From an uncultured Oribacterium sp. (GTDB lineage Bacteria; Bacillota; Clostridia; Lachnospirales; Lachnospiraceae): a DNA stretch of 32,881 nucleotides. Below the pieces are notes generated by a model. It had not been told where the DNA came from and ran no database searches. It was given only the letters and a program-made list of their open reading frames with translations. Location of the stretch: NCBI GenBank assembly GCA_937927445.1, contig CALAOB010000126.1:1-32881 (forward strand), given 5' to 3'. A program made the translations under genes and the position numbers. This document shows, one piece after another, positions 1 through 7,064 of the stretch; the stretch's first letter is position 1; the number at the start of each line of letters is the position of its first letter.

Positions 1-713
1 GTACCTGCCGGACGCTGACCCGGTCTCTGCTGACCATTGCGGTCGCCGAATGGACGGCTGCCCTGCGGACGATCACCGCTTCTCTGGCCGTTACGATCGC
101 CGAACGGTCTCTGCTGACCATTGCGATCCCCGAAGGAACGGCCACCCTGTGGACGATCACCGCTTCTCTGACCGTTACGGTCACCGAAGGAGCGTGTTCC
201 CTGCGGACGATCACCGAAGCTGCGGCCACCCTGTGGGCGCTCTGCCGGACGTGCCGGGCGCTCTGCGGCTGGCTTCGCCTGCGCTTCCTTCGCATGCTCT
301 GCGAGGGCCTTCGCGGCTGCGGCTGCCTTTGCAGCTTCTTCCGCCGCCTTACGTGCGGCCTCTTCCTCTGCTGCCTTCCGTGCCGCCTCTGCTCTCGCCT
401 CCTCTGCCTCCTGCCGCTTCTGGATCTCATTGAGCTCCTTCAGCGGTGTTACACGTGCGGTTCCAGGTGGCAGCGGACGACCATTCGGGCTGGCCTTCCG
501 TGCCGGCTTCTCTGCCTCCTGCGACTTCCGTGCGCCCTGAGATGCAGCGGCGCCGAACTTCGAGCCCAGTGGGCGATTTTTATGATTTGCGGAATTCTGC
601 GAATGGAAAACAACAGCAAGTTTCTTTTTCTTAGGCGCATCTCCTGCCTTCGACTTATCCTTACTTCCTTCCCTGCTGTTCATTCCCAAATCTTTCTGGT
701 TATCATCTGACAT
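1..713 (-). CDS. infB: Translation initiation factor IF-2, N-terminal part (cut by window edge)
   Basis: IF-2 is the GTPase that brings initiator tRNA to the 30S subunit. Only the N-terminal 237 codons are inside the window; the G domain lies off the left edge, so identity rests on the operon position and the composition. The visible part has a Lys-rich start, a long Ala/Glu/Lys/Arg-rich stretch (about residues 95-155, probably helical) and then an Arg/Gly/Asp/Asn/Gln-rich repeat region, as seen in IF-2 of Lachnospiraceae and relatives. The ATG at 711-713 is preceded by GGAGG with good spacing and overlaps the end of ylxQ by 11 bases, implying coupled translation. The repeat region contains an imperfect 84-bp tandem repeat. 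The frame is open throughout, with no stop up to base 1. Confidence 0.88.
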   Translation of the reverse strand, partial: MSDDNQKDLGMNSREGSKDKSKAGDAPKKKKLAVVFHSQNSANHKNRPLGSKFGAAASQGARKSQEAEKPARKASPNGRPLPPGTARVTPLKELNEIQKRQEAEEARAEAARKAAEEEAARKAAEEAAKAAAAAKALAEHAKEAQAKPAAERPARPAERPQGGRSFGDRPQGTRSFGDRNGQRSGDRPQGGRSFGDRNGQQRPFGDRNGQRSGDRPQGSRPFGDRNGQQRPGQRPAG

Positions 714-1023
714 TCACATTACCTCCGTCAATATATTTGATCATCGCCTGGGCGAAGCCCTGATCTTCAATGCTTATCGACGATCGTTCGGATCGTCCCA
801 GCTGGTGCCCCAGCGTTTCCTTGGTGCCCAGTTCCTGATATGGCACACTGCGATAGGTGGTCATATTTCTAAACTTCTTTTTCGTATTATCGGATGCATC
901 CTCCGGGATGATCACGAGAAATGATTTGCCACTTTTGATGGACTTCTCCACGGCGAACTCACCGCTTTTACATTTCCCGGCCCGCTGACACAGTCCGAGC
1001 AATCCATAGATTTTATCTGTCAA
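703..1023 (-). CDS. ylxQ: L7Ae/L30e-family ribosomal protein YlxQ
   Basis: Small RNA-binding protein of 106 residues of the L7Ae/L30e/Gadd45 fold, found in Firmicutes between ylxR and infB. The N-terminus (IYGLLGLCQRAGKCKSGE) matches the family hallmark LLGLAxRAGKxxxGE, and the middle holds the typical IIPEDASDNTKKKF segment. The reading frame starts with TTG at 1021-1023, preceded by GGAG four bases upstream inside ylxR; no ATG lies before the conserved N-terminus, so the TTG start is preferred. It overlaps ylxR by 11 bases and infB by 11 bases, so the three genes are probably translationally coupled. Function in the cell is poorly known; a k-turn RNA ligand is the family expectation. Confidence 0.9.
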   Translation of the reverse strand: MTDKIYGLLGLCQRAGKCKSGEFAVEKSIKSGKSFLVIIPEDASDNTKKKFRNMTTYRSVPYQELGTKETLGHQLGRSERSSISIEDQGFAQAMIKYIDGGNVNVR

Positions 1024-1279
1024 GCTGCTCCAGTTCCTCTCTCAGTGTATCCAGGGTCTCCTTCGTGATCGCTTCCTTAAACGACCGCTCCAGAGCCTTC
1101 CGCCGGAATGCCTTCTCGAGGCACTCCGGATTCTTACAGATGTATGCGCCACGACCATTCTTCCGGCCGCTCGGATCGATCGAGAAGCTGCCCTCCGGCT
1201 CATGTACGATCCGGATCAGCTCCTTCTTCTCTTTCTTTTCACCACAACCGATACAGGTTCTCTCAGGTAACTTCTTCAT
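1013..1279 (-). CDS. ylxR: YlxR/RnpM family nucleic-acid-binding protein
   Basis: An 88-residue DUF448 protein. The hallmark N-terminal RTCIGCGEKKEKKELIRI and the downstream GRGAYIC segment are both present, as are the basic residues after it. In Bacillus the family has been linked to RNase P modulation (RnpM) and to transcription control; that role is transferred by homology here. It starts 5 bases after the nusA stop and overlaps ylxQ, so it is a mid-operon gene. The ribosome site is weak and lies in the end of nusA, suggesting reinitiation from nusA translation. Confidence 0.92.
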   Translation of the reverse strand: MKKLPERTCIGCGEKKEKKELIRIVHEPEGSFSIDPSGRKNGRGAYICKNPECLEKAFRRKALERSFKEAITKETLDTLREELEQLDR

Positions 1280-1284
1280 CTTCG

Positions 1285-2430
1285 TTACTCGTTCTCATCC
1301 TCCGAAGTCGTCTCGTCGTATGCGATATCGTCCTCATACTCGCCCTCGGCGCCCTCACTCTGATAGTCGATACCCATCTCGTCGAAGATGCCCTGCTCCT
1401 GTGCCTGGGACTCCGACTTGATATCGATCTTATAGCCGGTCAGCTTCGCGCTGAGACGTGCGTTCTGACCCTCCTTACCGATGGCCAGGCTCAGCTGATT
1501 ATCCGGCACGATAACCATCGCCTCGTTGTTATCCTGATCGGCGATGACCGCGATCACCTTCGCCGGTGACAGTGCGTTCTCGATCAGGTACGCCGGGTTC
1601 TCATCATAGTTGATGATATCGATCTTCTCACCATGAAGCTCATCGACGATGGCGTTTACACGGGAACCGTTCAGACCGACGCATGCACCTACCGGATCGA
1701 CATCCGGATCGTGTGACATGACCGCCATCTTCGTTCTGGAGCCGGCCTCACGTGCGATTGCCTTGATCTCGACGGTACCGTCACGAACCTCGGCAACCTC
1801 ATCCTCGAACAGACGCTTTACAAGCTCCGGATGCGTTCTCGAGATCATGACACGCGGACCACGCGGCATATCTCTGACCTCGACCACATACACCTTGATG
1901 CGCTCGTTTGTCACGAGGGTCTCGCCCTTGATCTGCTCGTTCTCTGCGAGATAACCATCGACCTTGCCGAGATTTACGATGACAGAACGTCCGGTATCCC
2001 GCTCGACGGTACCGGTCACGACCTCCTTCTCCATGGAGTAGTACTCCTTATAGAGCACCTTACGCTCCTCCTCACGGATCTTCTGTACGATCACGCCCTT
2101 TGCGTTCTGGGTCGCGATCCGTCCGAAGCTTTTGGAATCCACCTTCACCGGAACGATGGAGCCCAGCGTGTAGGCCGGATTGATCAGTCTGGCATCGGCG
2201 AGTGAGATTTCTGTGTTCTTATCGAAAACTTCCTCTACGACGGTCTTATCCGCGATGACGGAAAAATCACAGGTGTCCGGATCTACGTTGACACGCACAT
2301 TATCGGCAGAACCGAAATGGTTCTTGCATGCAGTCTGGAGTGACAGCTCGATCGCCTCGATGAGAGACTGCTTCGAGATTCCTTTCTCCTTTTCCAGTAA
2401 ATCGAGTGCTTCGCTGAGTTCAGTGTTCAT
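1285..2430 (-). CDS. nusA: Transcription termination/antitermination factor NusA
   Basis: NusA binds RNA polymerase and nascent RNA and modulates pausing, termination and antitermination. The 381 residues show the N-terminal RNAP-binding domain with the family start (LDLLEKEKGISKQSLIEAIE), an S1 domain around residues 135-200 (VTGTVERDTGRSVIVNLG), and two KH domains with GSRTKMAV, DPVGACVG and AIGKEGQNARLSAKLTG. Length fits Firmicutes NusA, which lack the extra acidic repeats of E. coli, although a short Asp/Glu-rich tail (last 30 residues) is present. The ATG overlaps the rimP stop as TAATG, so translation is coupled to rimP. It is followed closely by ylxR. Confidence 0.97.
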   Translation of the reverse strand: MNTELSEALDLLEKEKGISKQSLIEAIELSLQTACKNHFGSADNVRVNVDPDTCDFSVIADKTVVEEVFDKNTEISLADARLINPAYTLGSIVPVKVDSKSFGRIATQNAKGVIVQKIREEERKVLYKEYYSMEKEVVTGTVERDTGRSVIVNLGKVDGYLAENEQIKGETLVTNERIKVYVVEVRDMPRGPRVMISRTHPELVKRLFEDEVAEVRDGTVEIKAIAREAGSRTKMAVMSHDPDVDPVGACVGLNGSRVNAIVDELHGEKIDIINYDENPAYLIENALSPAKVIAVIADQDNNEAMVIVPDNQLSLAIGKEGQNARLSAKLTGYKIDIKSESQAQEQGIFDEMGIDYQSEGAEGEYEDDIAYDETTSEDENE

Positions 2431-2834
2431 TAGTTTTTACCCCTCCCGGTAAGTGTATCTTCATTTGTATCTTCATGGCTGTCTTCGGAATCCGCATCGG
2501 TGCCTTCATCGACCGCCGCTTCCTCCTCTTCGACATCCTCTGGAATCACATCTTCATTGCCAGGCTGATCCTTAAATCCGAGCGAACATACCTCCAGCAT
2601 GTACTGCTCATCGATGAAATCCTCCTGGTCCAGCCATTTGGAAAGCCGTCTGGATACCTTCGCACAGTCGTTTACGGTCATGTCCACCTCATCGAGACGA
2701 TAGATGAACGCACGCAGATACCACTCATTATTCTCATAAGTGAAGGTAACGCTGTCGACTCCGTAGCCCTCCTTCGGACAGAAGCTGTCGAGGTACGTTT
2801 TTACTCTTTCAGTATAGTTGCCCTTTGCCTGCAT
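2430..2834 (-). CDS. rimP: Ribosome maturation factor RimP, apparently C-terminally truncated
   Basis: RimP helps assemble the 30S subunit. Position just before nusA and the N-terminal domain (YGVDSVTFTYENNEWYLRAFI, then MTVNDCAKVSRRLSKWLD, then YMLEVCSLGF) identify it. The family motif EVSSPG reads EVCSLG here, and the residues that normally follow (RPLK and the SH3-like C-terminal domain) are absent. Instead about 40 residues rich in Glu and Asp close the protein at 134 residues, shorter than the usual 150 or more. I see no frame in the short remaining space that could supply the missing domain, because nusA starts at the stop codon. The start at 2832-2834 has AGAGG upstream. First gene of the operon, behind the promoter at 2911-2939. 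Confidence 0.85.
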   Translation of the reverse strand: MQAKGNYTERVKTYLDSFCPKEGYGVDSVTFTYENNEWYLRAFIYRLDEVDMTVNDCAKVSRRLSKWLDQEDFIDEQYMLEVCSLGFKDQPGNEDVIPEDVEEEEAAVDEGTDADSEDSHEDTNEDTLTGRGKN

Positions 2835-2856
2835 TGAATTTTCCTCTAAACTTAAG

Positions 2857-2889
2857 TTAAAGGAGCGGGCGAAACGCCTGCTCCTTTAA
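2857..2889 (-). promoter_or_regulatory. Long leader hairpin between promoter and rimP
   Basis: Two 15-base arms (2857-2871 and 2875-2889) pair almost completely around a three-base loop; on the plus strand the only non-Watson-Crick pair is G-T, on the minus strand that pair becomes A-C. It lies downstream of the promoter at 2911-2939 and about 20 bases before the rimP ribosome site, so it would be in the 5' leader of the operon. It may also end transcripts of the upstream symporter gene. The stem finishes in TTTAA with no long T-run, so plain terminator function is uncertain; attenuation or mRNA 5'-end protection are alternatives. Confidence 0.6.
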
Positions 2890-2910
2890 CTAGTCAACAA
2901 ATACTCTATA

Positions 2911-2939
2911 TTTATAGCACGGTTCTCAGGACAATGCAA
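2911..2939 (-). promoter_or_regulatory. Predicted sigma-A promoter of the rimP-nusA-infB operon
   Basis: On the minus strand TTGCAT (2934-2939) and TATAAA (2911-2916) are separated by exactly 17 bases. Transcription would start near 2904, giving a leader of about 70 bases that includes the hairpin at 2857-2889. Confidence 0.7.
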
Positions 2940-2966
2940 GGCTTTTCGTGTGATTCAGCGAACAGC

Positions 2967-4343
2967 TCAGAGCAGTCCCTGGATCAGAATGATCAGAATC
3001 AGTACCGGAAGGACGAACTGGAAGTACGGCCGGATGGCTGCCGGCAGCTTCGGGCCCTCCCCCTTGTTGCACTCTGCGAGGTAGTGATCGAAGCCCCAGC
3101 CCCAGCGGCTCACACAGAACAGAAGGTAGATGAGCGAACCGGCCGGAAGCAGGAGGTTTGATACGATAAAATCCTCGGAATCCAGGACGCCACGGGCACC
3201 GATGATATGGAGATCTGACCAGAGATTAAAGCCCAGAACGCACGGCACACTGGCGAGCAGCACGAAGATGCAGTTCAGGTAGACGGCCTTCTTTCGCTCC
3301 CATCCGAAGTTATCGATGGAGGTCGAGAGCAGATTCTCGAAGACGGTGATGACGGTGCTGAAGCTTGCGAAGCTCATGAACAGGAAAAACATGGCGCCCC
3401 AGAGGCGTCCACCCGCCATATTCATAAACACCTTCGGCAGGGTCAGGAAAATCAGACTCGGACCGGCATCTGGCTGCACGTTAAAGGCGAAGCAGGCCGG
3501 GAAGATGATAAGCCCCGACATGATCGCGACGAAGGTATCCAGCACGCAGATACGCGCAGACTCGCCGACCAGTGTATAATCATCCGACATATAGGAACCG
3601 AAGATCTCGATGCATGCGATGCCGAGACTCAGTGTGAAGAAGGCCTGATTCATCGCGGCGGAGATCACGGAGCCGAGTCCCTTCAGCATACTGCCGCCGC
3701 CCTGCTCTGCGACACGCGCGAGGCTCGGAACCAGGTAGAAGCGTGTGCCCTCCGCCGAGTTCGGAAGCGTCAGGCTGTGGAAGGCCAGTACGACGATCAG
3801 TGCGAGCAATGCCGTCATCATGACCGTCGTCACCTTCTCGAGGCCCTTCTGAAGACCGAAGGAGCAGACCAGGAAGCCGACCAGTACAGTCACGGCCATA
3901 CTCAGCATCATCTCTTCCGGAGCGTTCATCAGCTTCGCAAAGACCTCATCAGCGGCTTCCGTCTGGATCCCGTCGAAGACGCCTAGGATGAACTTGAAGA
4001 AGTAGGACAGCATCCAGCCGGATACCGTCGTGTAGTACATCATCAAAAGATAGGAACCGGCGGTCGCAAACCAGCCATGAATATGCCACTTACTCCCCTT
4101 CGGTTCCAGTGCCTCATAGGCGCGCACGGCACTCTTATGCGATGCCCGTCCGACGGCGAGCTCCATCGTGAGCACCGGGATCCCCATGATGACCAGAAAA
4201 ATCAGATAGAACAGTACGAAGATACCGCCGCCGTTCTGTCCGACGAGATACGGAAACTTCCATACGTTTCCGATGCCGATGGCACATCCGGCACTGACCA
4301 GGATGAAGCCGATGCGGGATTTAAAGCCTTCCCGTTTACCCAT
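2967..4343 (-). CDS. Sodium-dependent transporter, neurotransmitter:sodium symporter (SNF/NSS) family
   Basis: Sodium-coupled uptake protein for an amino acid or related solute, in the cytoplasmic membrane. At 458 residues with many hydrophobic segments it fits the bacterial LeuT/MhsT/TnaT-like family. The TM1 signature is clear: AGCAIGIGNVWKFPYLVGQNGGG, split here as AGCAIGIGNVWKFPY followed by LVGQNGGG, with the unwound sodium-binding Gly-x-Gly-Asn region; TMELAVGRAS follows. The open frame runs upstream to 4466, but the ATG at 4341-4343 has a GGGGGA ribosome site eight bases before it and gives the family N-terminus (GKREGFKSRIGF), so it is chosen. The substrate cannot be read from sequence. 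A hairpin with T-run ends just before the ribosome site. Downstream is the rimP operon. Confidence 0.93.
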   Translation of the reverse strand: MGKREGFKSRIGFILVSAGCAIGIGNVWKFPYLVGQNGGGIFVLFYLIFLVIMGIPVLTMELAVGRASHKSAVRAYEALEPKGSKWHIHGWFATAGSYLLMMYYTTVSGWMLSYFFKFILGVFDGIQTEAADEVFAKLMNAPEEMMLSMAVTVLVGFLVCSFGLQKGLEKVTTVMMTALLALIVVLAFHSLTLPNSAEGTRFYLVPSLARVAEQGGGSMLKGLGSVISAAMNQAFFTLSLGIACIEIFGSYMSDDYTLVGESARICVLDTFVAIMSGLIIFPACFAFNVQPDAGPSLIFLTLPKVFMNMAGGRLWGAMFFLFMSFASFSTVITVFENLLSTSIDNFGWERKKAVYLNCIFVLLASVPCVLGFNLWSDLHIIGARGVLDSEDFIVSNLLLPAGSLIYLLFCVSRWGWGFDHYLAECNKGEGPKLPAAIRPYFQFVLPVLILIILIQGLL

Positions 4344-4357
4344 AGTGTTTTCCCCCA

Positions 4358-4437
4358 TAAAAAAAGTGTATCTGTCGTTCCATATCTGAAACATCGAAGC
4401 TAAAGCGACATTTCCTATGAACTCAGACAGATACACT
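4358..4437 (-). terminator. Extended hairpin with T-run just upstream of the symporter start
   Basis: Perfect 12-base arms at 4426-4437 and 4365-4376 enclose further pairing: GTTC-ATA with TAT-G-GAAC, then a nine-pair inner stem with two wobbles, so nearly the whole 73 bases fold into one rod. Seven T (4359-4365 on the complementary strand) follow directly, then the symporter ribosome site. It is either the terminator of the regulator gene at 4466-5734 or an attenuator of the symporter. Confidence 0.7.
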
Positions 4438-4465
4438 ATTTTATACAGTTTTTGATTATTTTGCA

Positions 4466-5734
4466 CTAACCATTTTCAACATTTTTCGTTTTGTCCAGGA
4501 CAGCCGGGATCTCAGCGAGCGATACGATGCGATAGCGAAGCTCTGCGCGTGGGCCGGTCAGCTCCTTCAGCTTCCGTGCGAGGCGCTGATAGATGATGCT
4601 GCAGTCCTCCTTTTTCGTACCGATTAGCAGGAGCAGATACTGACTCGAGCTGTACTTCGTAAACACGTCGCCCTGGCGCAGCCCTTCATACAGTGCCTGC
4701 TTCAGCGCCTCAGAGCGTGCGTTCAGCTTTTCTGGATTCTGAATCGGCTTTCCCTCGTAATCGACGAGGGTGCAGAGCATCATGAAGATGCTGCTGCCGC
4801 GGCGGGACATATTCCGGCGAAGCACATTATAGACATCGATGAAGCTCGCGTACGCACAGTAGTAGGAACCGGTCCGCGGCTCCGGATCCTCACAGCTTTT
4901 CAGTGCCGCATCCCGCTTCAGAATATCCGCCTGGATATCTCCGATGTTCTCCGATACGACCTTCAGCTCCTCATAGATGCGGGCGTAGCACTGCACGAGC
5001 GCATCCGGAAGTGGAACCTCCAGCTCGTCCAGATAGTAGCGGGCGGTTTTATTATACAGCTCATAGGCTTCCTTCGTCTGCTTCTTCAGAATCAGCGCAT
5101 CGATCAGCTGAATCTGCCAGCCGCTCTCCGGGTAGATCCGGGCCGCCTGGGCATACAGCTGATATAAATGATCATAATCCTGCTTTTCACGGTAAAAATC
5201 ACCGAGGAAGCGTACCAGCTCATCATAGCTTTCCTTCAGTCGGATAGACTCGACGATGACCCAGTTTTCGGTCGCAAAATCCGGCAGAAGCTCGCCCTGG
5301 TACAGCGCACCGGCCTGCTCGTAGAGGGACGCCTTCTCTTCCGGTGCGACGGCCTCCTGGGCCCTCTGACAGAGCCGTCGGAAATCTGCGAAATCATACG
5401 AAAAGCGATAGCCCTCCGGCCGCTCTGGTGTATACACGCCCTTCTTGCCTTCGATATAGCGCTTCCCTGGCATCCCGCTTTTTTTCAGCTGCGTCCGTGC
5501 CTGATGAAGCAGATTATTCAGGCTGTTGTTTTCATCCAGCAGCTCCTTATAAGCGAATACATAGTCGATCAGCTCCCGCTTCGCGATCCCGGTCTCATGG
5601 TGTAAGAAAATCACCTGGATCAGCTTCAGAAAATTCGCCTTACTGTTTTCTCCGAAGTAGAGCTGCTGCCCATCTACCGAAACAGCAAACTGTCCCAGCA
5701 TCTGTATAACGATACGCTTTTCATCTGTCGGCAT
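4466..5734 (-). CDS. AfsR/SARP-like regulator: winged helix, BTAD, degenerate GGDEF-like tail
   Basis: Predicted transcriptional regulator of 422 residues. Residues about 8-105 look like the OmpR-type winged helix of SARP proteins (MLGQFAVSVDGQQL at the start, then a helical segment ending in a Y-rich wing with GYRFSYD). Residues about 110-255 form the all-helical bacterial transcriptional activation domain (FRRLCQRAQ, YQGELLPDF, YEQA and TPR-like helices). Residues about 285-400 resemble a diguanylate cyclase fold: LRQGDVFTKYSSSQYLLLL occupies the place of the R-D-x(4)-R-GGDEF motif, but GGDEF is replaced by SSSQY, so no cyclase activity is expected. Start ATG 5732-5734 has AGGAAG before it. 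The symporter lies 122 bases downstream in the same direction; whether it is the target is unknown. Confidence 0.85.
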   Translation of the reverse strand: MPTDEKRIVIQMLGQFAVSVDGQQLYFGENSKANFLKLIQVIFLHHETGIAKRELIDYVFAYKELLDENNSLNNLLHQARTQLKKSGMPGKRYIEGKKGVYTPERPEGYRFSYDFADFRRLCQRAQEAVAPEEKASLYEQAGALYQGELLPDFATENWVIVESIRLKESYDELVRFLGDFYREKQDYDHLYQLYAQAARIYPESGWQIQLIDALILKKQTKEAYELYNKTARYYLDELEVPLPDALVQCYARIYEELKVVSENIGDIQADILKRDAALKSCEDPEPRTGSYYCAYASFIDVYNVLRRNMSRRGSSIFMMLCTLVDYEGKPIQNPEKLNARSEALKQALYEGLRQGDVFTKYSSSQYLLLLIGTKKEDCSIIYQRLARKLKELTGPRAELRYRIVSLAEIPAVLDKTKNVENG

Positions 5735-5856
5735 ACGTCTTCCTGCCCTTCTCTTTCTGATTGAACGTTTCTTTATTTATAGTAGTCGGCTGGAATCAAA
5801 AAGTAAACAAAAAAATTAAAAACGCATCTGCATTTAAGATTTTTACGTGTCCGTCA

Positions 5857-6885
5857 TCAGAATACGATGCCCAGATACTCGATCACGAGTCCCCAGAAGA
5901 CACCGAGCCCATACAGCATGATCGTAATCCGGAGATTCTCATTCGGGTGATCATTCGTACGGAACAGGACGAGCAGTCCGACACCGGCACCGACCAGGAG
6001 ACCGGCCATCATCTGTCCGGCATTCAGTATCCCCATCAGGTACAGCTGGGTGATGCTGACGGACGCCGCACAGTTCGGGATCAGACCGACGACGCCGGCC
6101 AGGAAGACACCGACGATCGGCTTTCCGGAGAGGAAGTGACCGAGGGCCTCGGCACCGATGCCCTCGACGAGGAGCGTGATGATCAGGGTGATGAAGAAGA
6201 TGAAGCCGGTGATCTGAACCGTATGATGGAGCGCCGGCATGGCGATGCCCATGAAGCCCTTCGGATGATGGTGATGATGGTGTCCTGCATGGGCGTGGGC
6301 AGCTGCATGCTCGTGGCTGTGGTGCTCCTCTGCGACATGACGATGTGTGTGGTCGTCTGCATTGGCCTCGTGCGTATGCGCCGCCTCTGTATGAAGTTCT
6401 TCCTCCTCTTCATCATCGTCGCAGTCACAGTGCTCATGCATACAGAGATCGTGAATATGCTTCTCCGGTGCCTTCGTATGGCGGCCATGCCGCATGAAGA
6501 CGTCGAGCAGGAAACCACTGATGAGGCCCAGGATCGCCTTCGTCGCCAGAATCCGCAGCATCGTCGCCGGATGTACACCCTCCGAGATAAAAATCGGCAG
6601 CATCTCATCGGAGGTCGACAGGAAGACGGCGATCAGGGTGCCGACCGAGATCACGCCGCCCGCAAACAGACTCGAGGCTGCCGCCGAGAAGCCACACTGC
6701 GGCAGGATACCCACAGCCGATCCGATCAGCGGACCGAAGTGCCCGGCCTTCTCCAGCATCCCCGTCGTATGCTTCTCTGCCTTATGCTCGAGATACTCCA
6801 TCCCCATATAGGTGATAAAAAGAAACGGGATCAGCTTCGCTGTATCCAGTACTGCATCCAGAAGTGCATCTAAAATCATTTCCAT
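5857..6885 (-). CDS. Putative metal permease with His-rich loop (putative manganese transporter/arsenic efflux-like family)
   Basis: Polytopic membrane protein of 342 residues with two homologous halves. Each half carries a Gly-x-x-Pro-x-Cys motif after a helix: GILPQCGFSAAASSLF (59-74) and GLIPNCAASVSITQLY (267-282), an inverted-repeat pattern typical of this permease family. Between the halves, residues about 132-207 form a loop with 24 His, several Cys (CDC) and a run of Asp/Glu, ending in six consecutive His; such loops usually bind divalent metal. Family members are annotated as putative manganese transporters or arsenic efflux proteins; I cannot decide the ion. The start ATG 6883-6885 lies 11 bases after AAGGAG; the in-frame ATG two codons later is an alternative. 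Single gene between regulator and pyrG, each separated by non-coding DNA. Confidence 0.8.
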   Translation of the reverse strand: MEMILDALLDAVLDTAKLIPFLFITYMGMEYLEHKAEKHTTGMLEKAGHFGPLIGSAVGILPQCGFSAAASSLFAGGVISVGTLIAVFLSTSDEMLPIFISEGVHPATMLRILATKAILGLISGFLLDVFMRHGRHTKAPEKHIHDLCMHEHCDCDDDEEEEELHTEAAHTHEANADDHTHRHVAEEHHSHEHAAAHAHAGHHHHHHPKGFMGIAMPALHHTVQITGFIFFITLIITLLVEGIGAEALGHFLSGKPIVGVFLAGVVGLIPNCAASVSITQLYLMGILNAGQMMAGLLVGAGVGLLVLFRTNDHPNENLRITIMLYGLGVFWGLVIEYLGIVF

Positions 6886-6932
6886 CTAGTGTTGTTCTCC
6901 TTTGTGTCATTCTTTATCGCGCTCTCTAGAAT

Positions 6933-6949
6933 AACACAGGTGTCAACAC
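6933..6949 (-). promoter_or_regulatory. Possible operator upstream of the metal permease
   Basis: On the minus strand GTGTTGACAC (partial palindrome, arms GTGT/ACAC, 6940-6949) is followed by a second GTGTT 12 bases on. TTTACG and TATTCT flank it at a short 15-base spacing and could be a weak promoter. The site lies 48 bases before the start codon. Which protein would bind is unknown. Confidence 0.3.
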
Positions 6950-6980
6950 GTAAATCATCATATGAACAAGCGAGAATGTG

Positions 6981-7054
6981 AAAAAGGAGCCGGAGGGACA
7001 CGGACAGGAACACAGACTCTTCGTATGGTTCCTGTCAGCGTCTCTCCGGCTCCT
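6981..7054 (-). terminator. Terminator downstream of pyrG
   Basis: An 11-base perfect outer stem (6985-6995 with 7044-7054) and an inner nine-base stem (GACAGGAAC with GTTCCTGTC) are followed on the minus strand by TTTTT. It begins about 10 bases after the pyrG stop codon. Confidence 0.88.
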
Positions 7055-7064
7055 GACTACCAGA

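Noticed and set aside
50..710. Plus-strand frames opposite infB
   Set aside because: They mirror the Arg/Gly-rich repeats of IF-2 and have no ribosome sites.
4344..4466. N-terminal extension of the symporter from a GTG at 4466
   Set aside because: The extra 41 codons cover a hairpin and T-run and lack a ribosome site; the ATG at 4343 has one and gives the family N-terminus.
5761..6873. Long plus-strand open frame opposite the metal permease
   Set aside because: It is antisense to a clear membrane protein, has no ribosome site, and its composition (Asp, Arg, His rich) is that of a mirrored His-rich gene.
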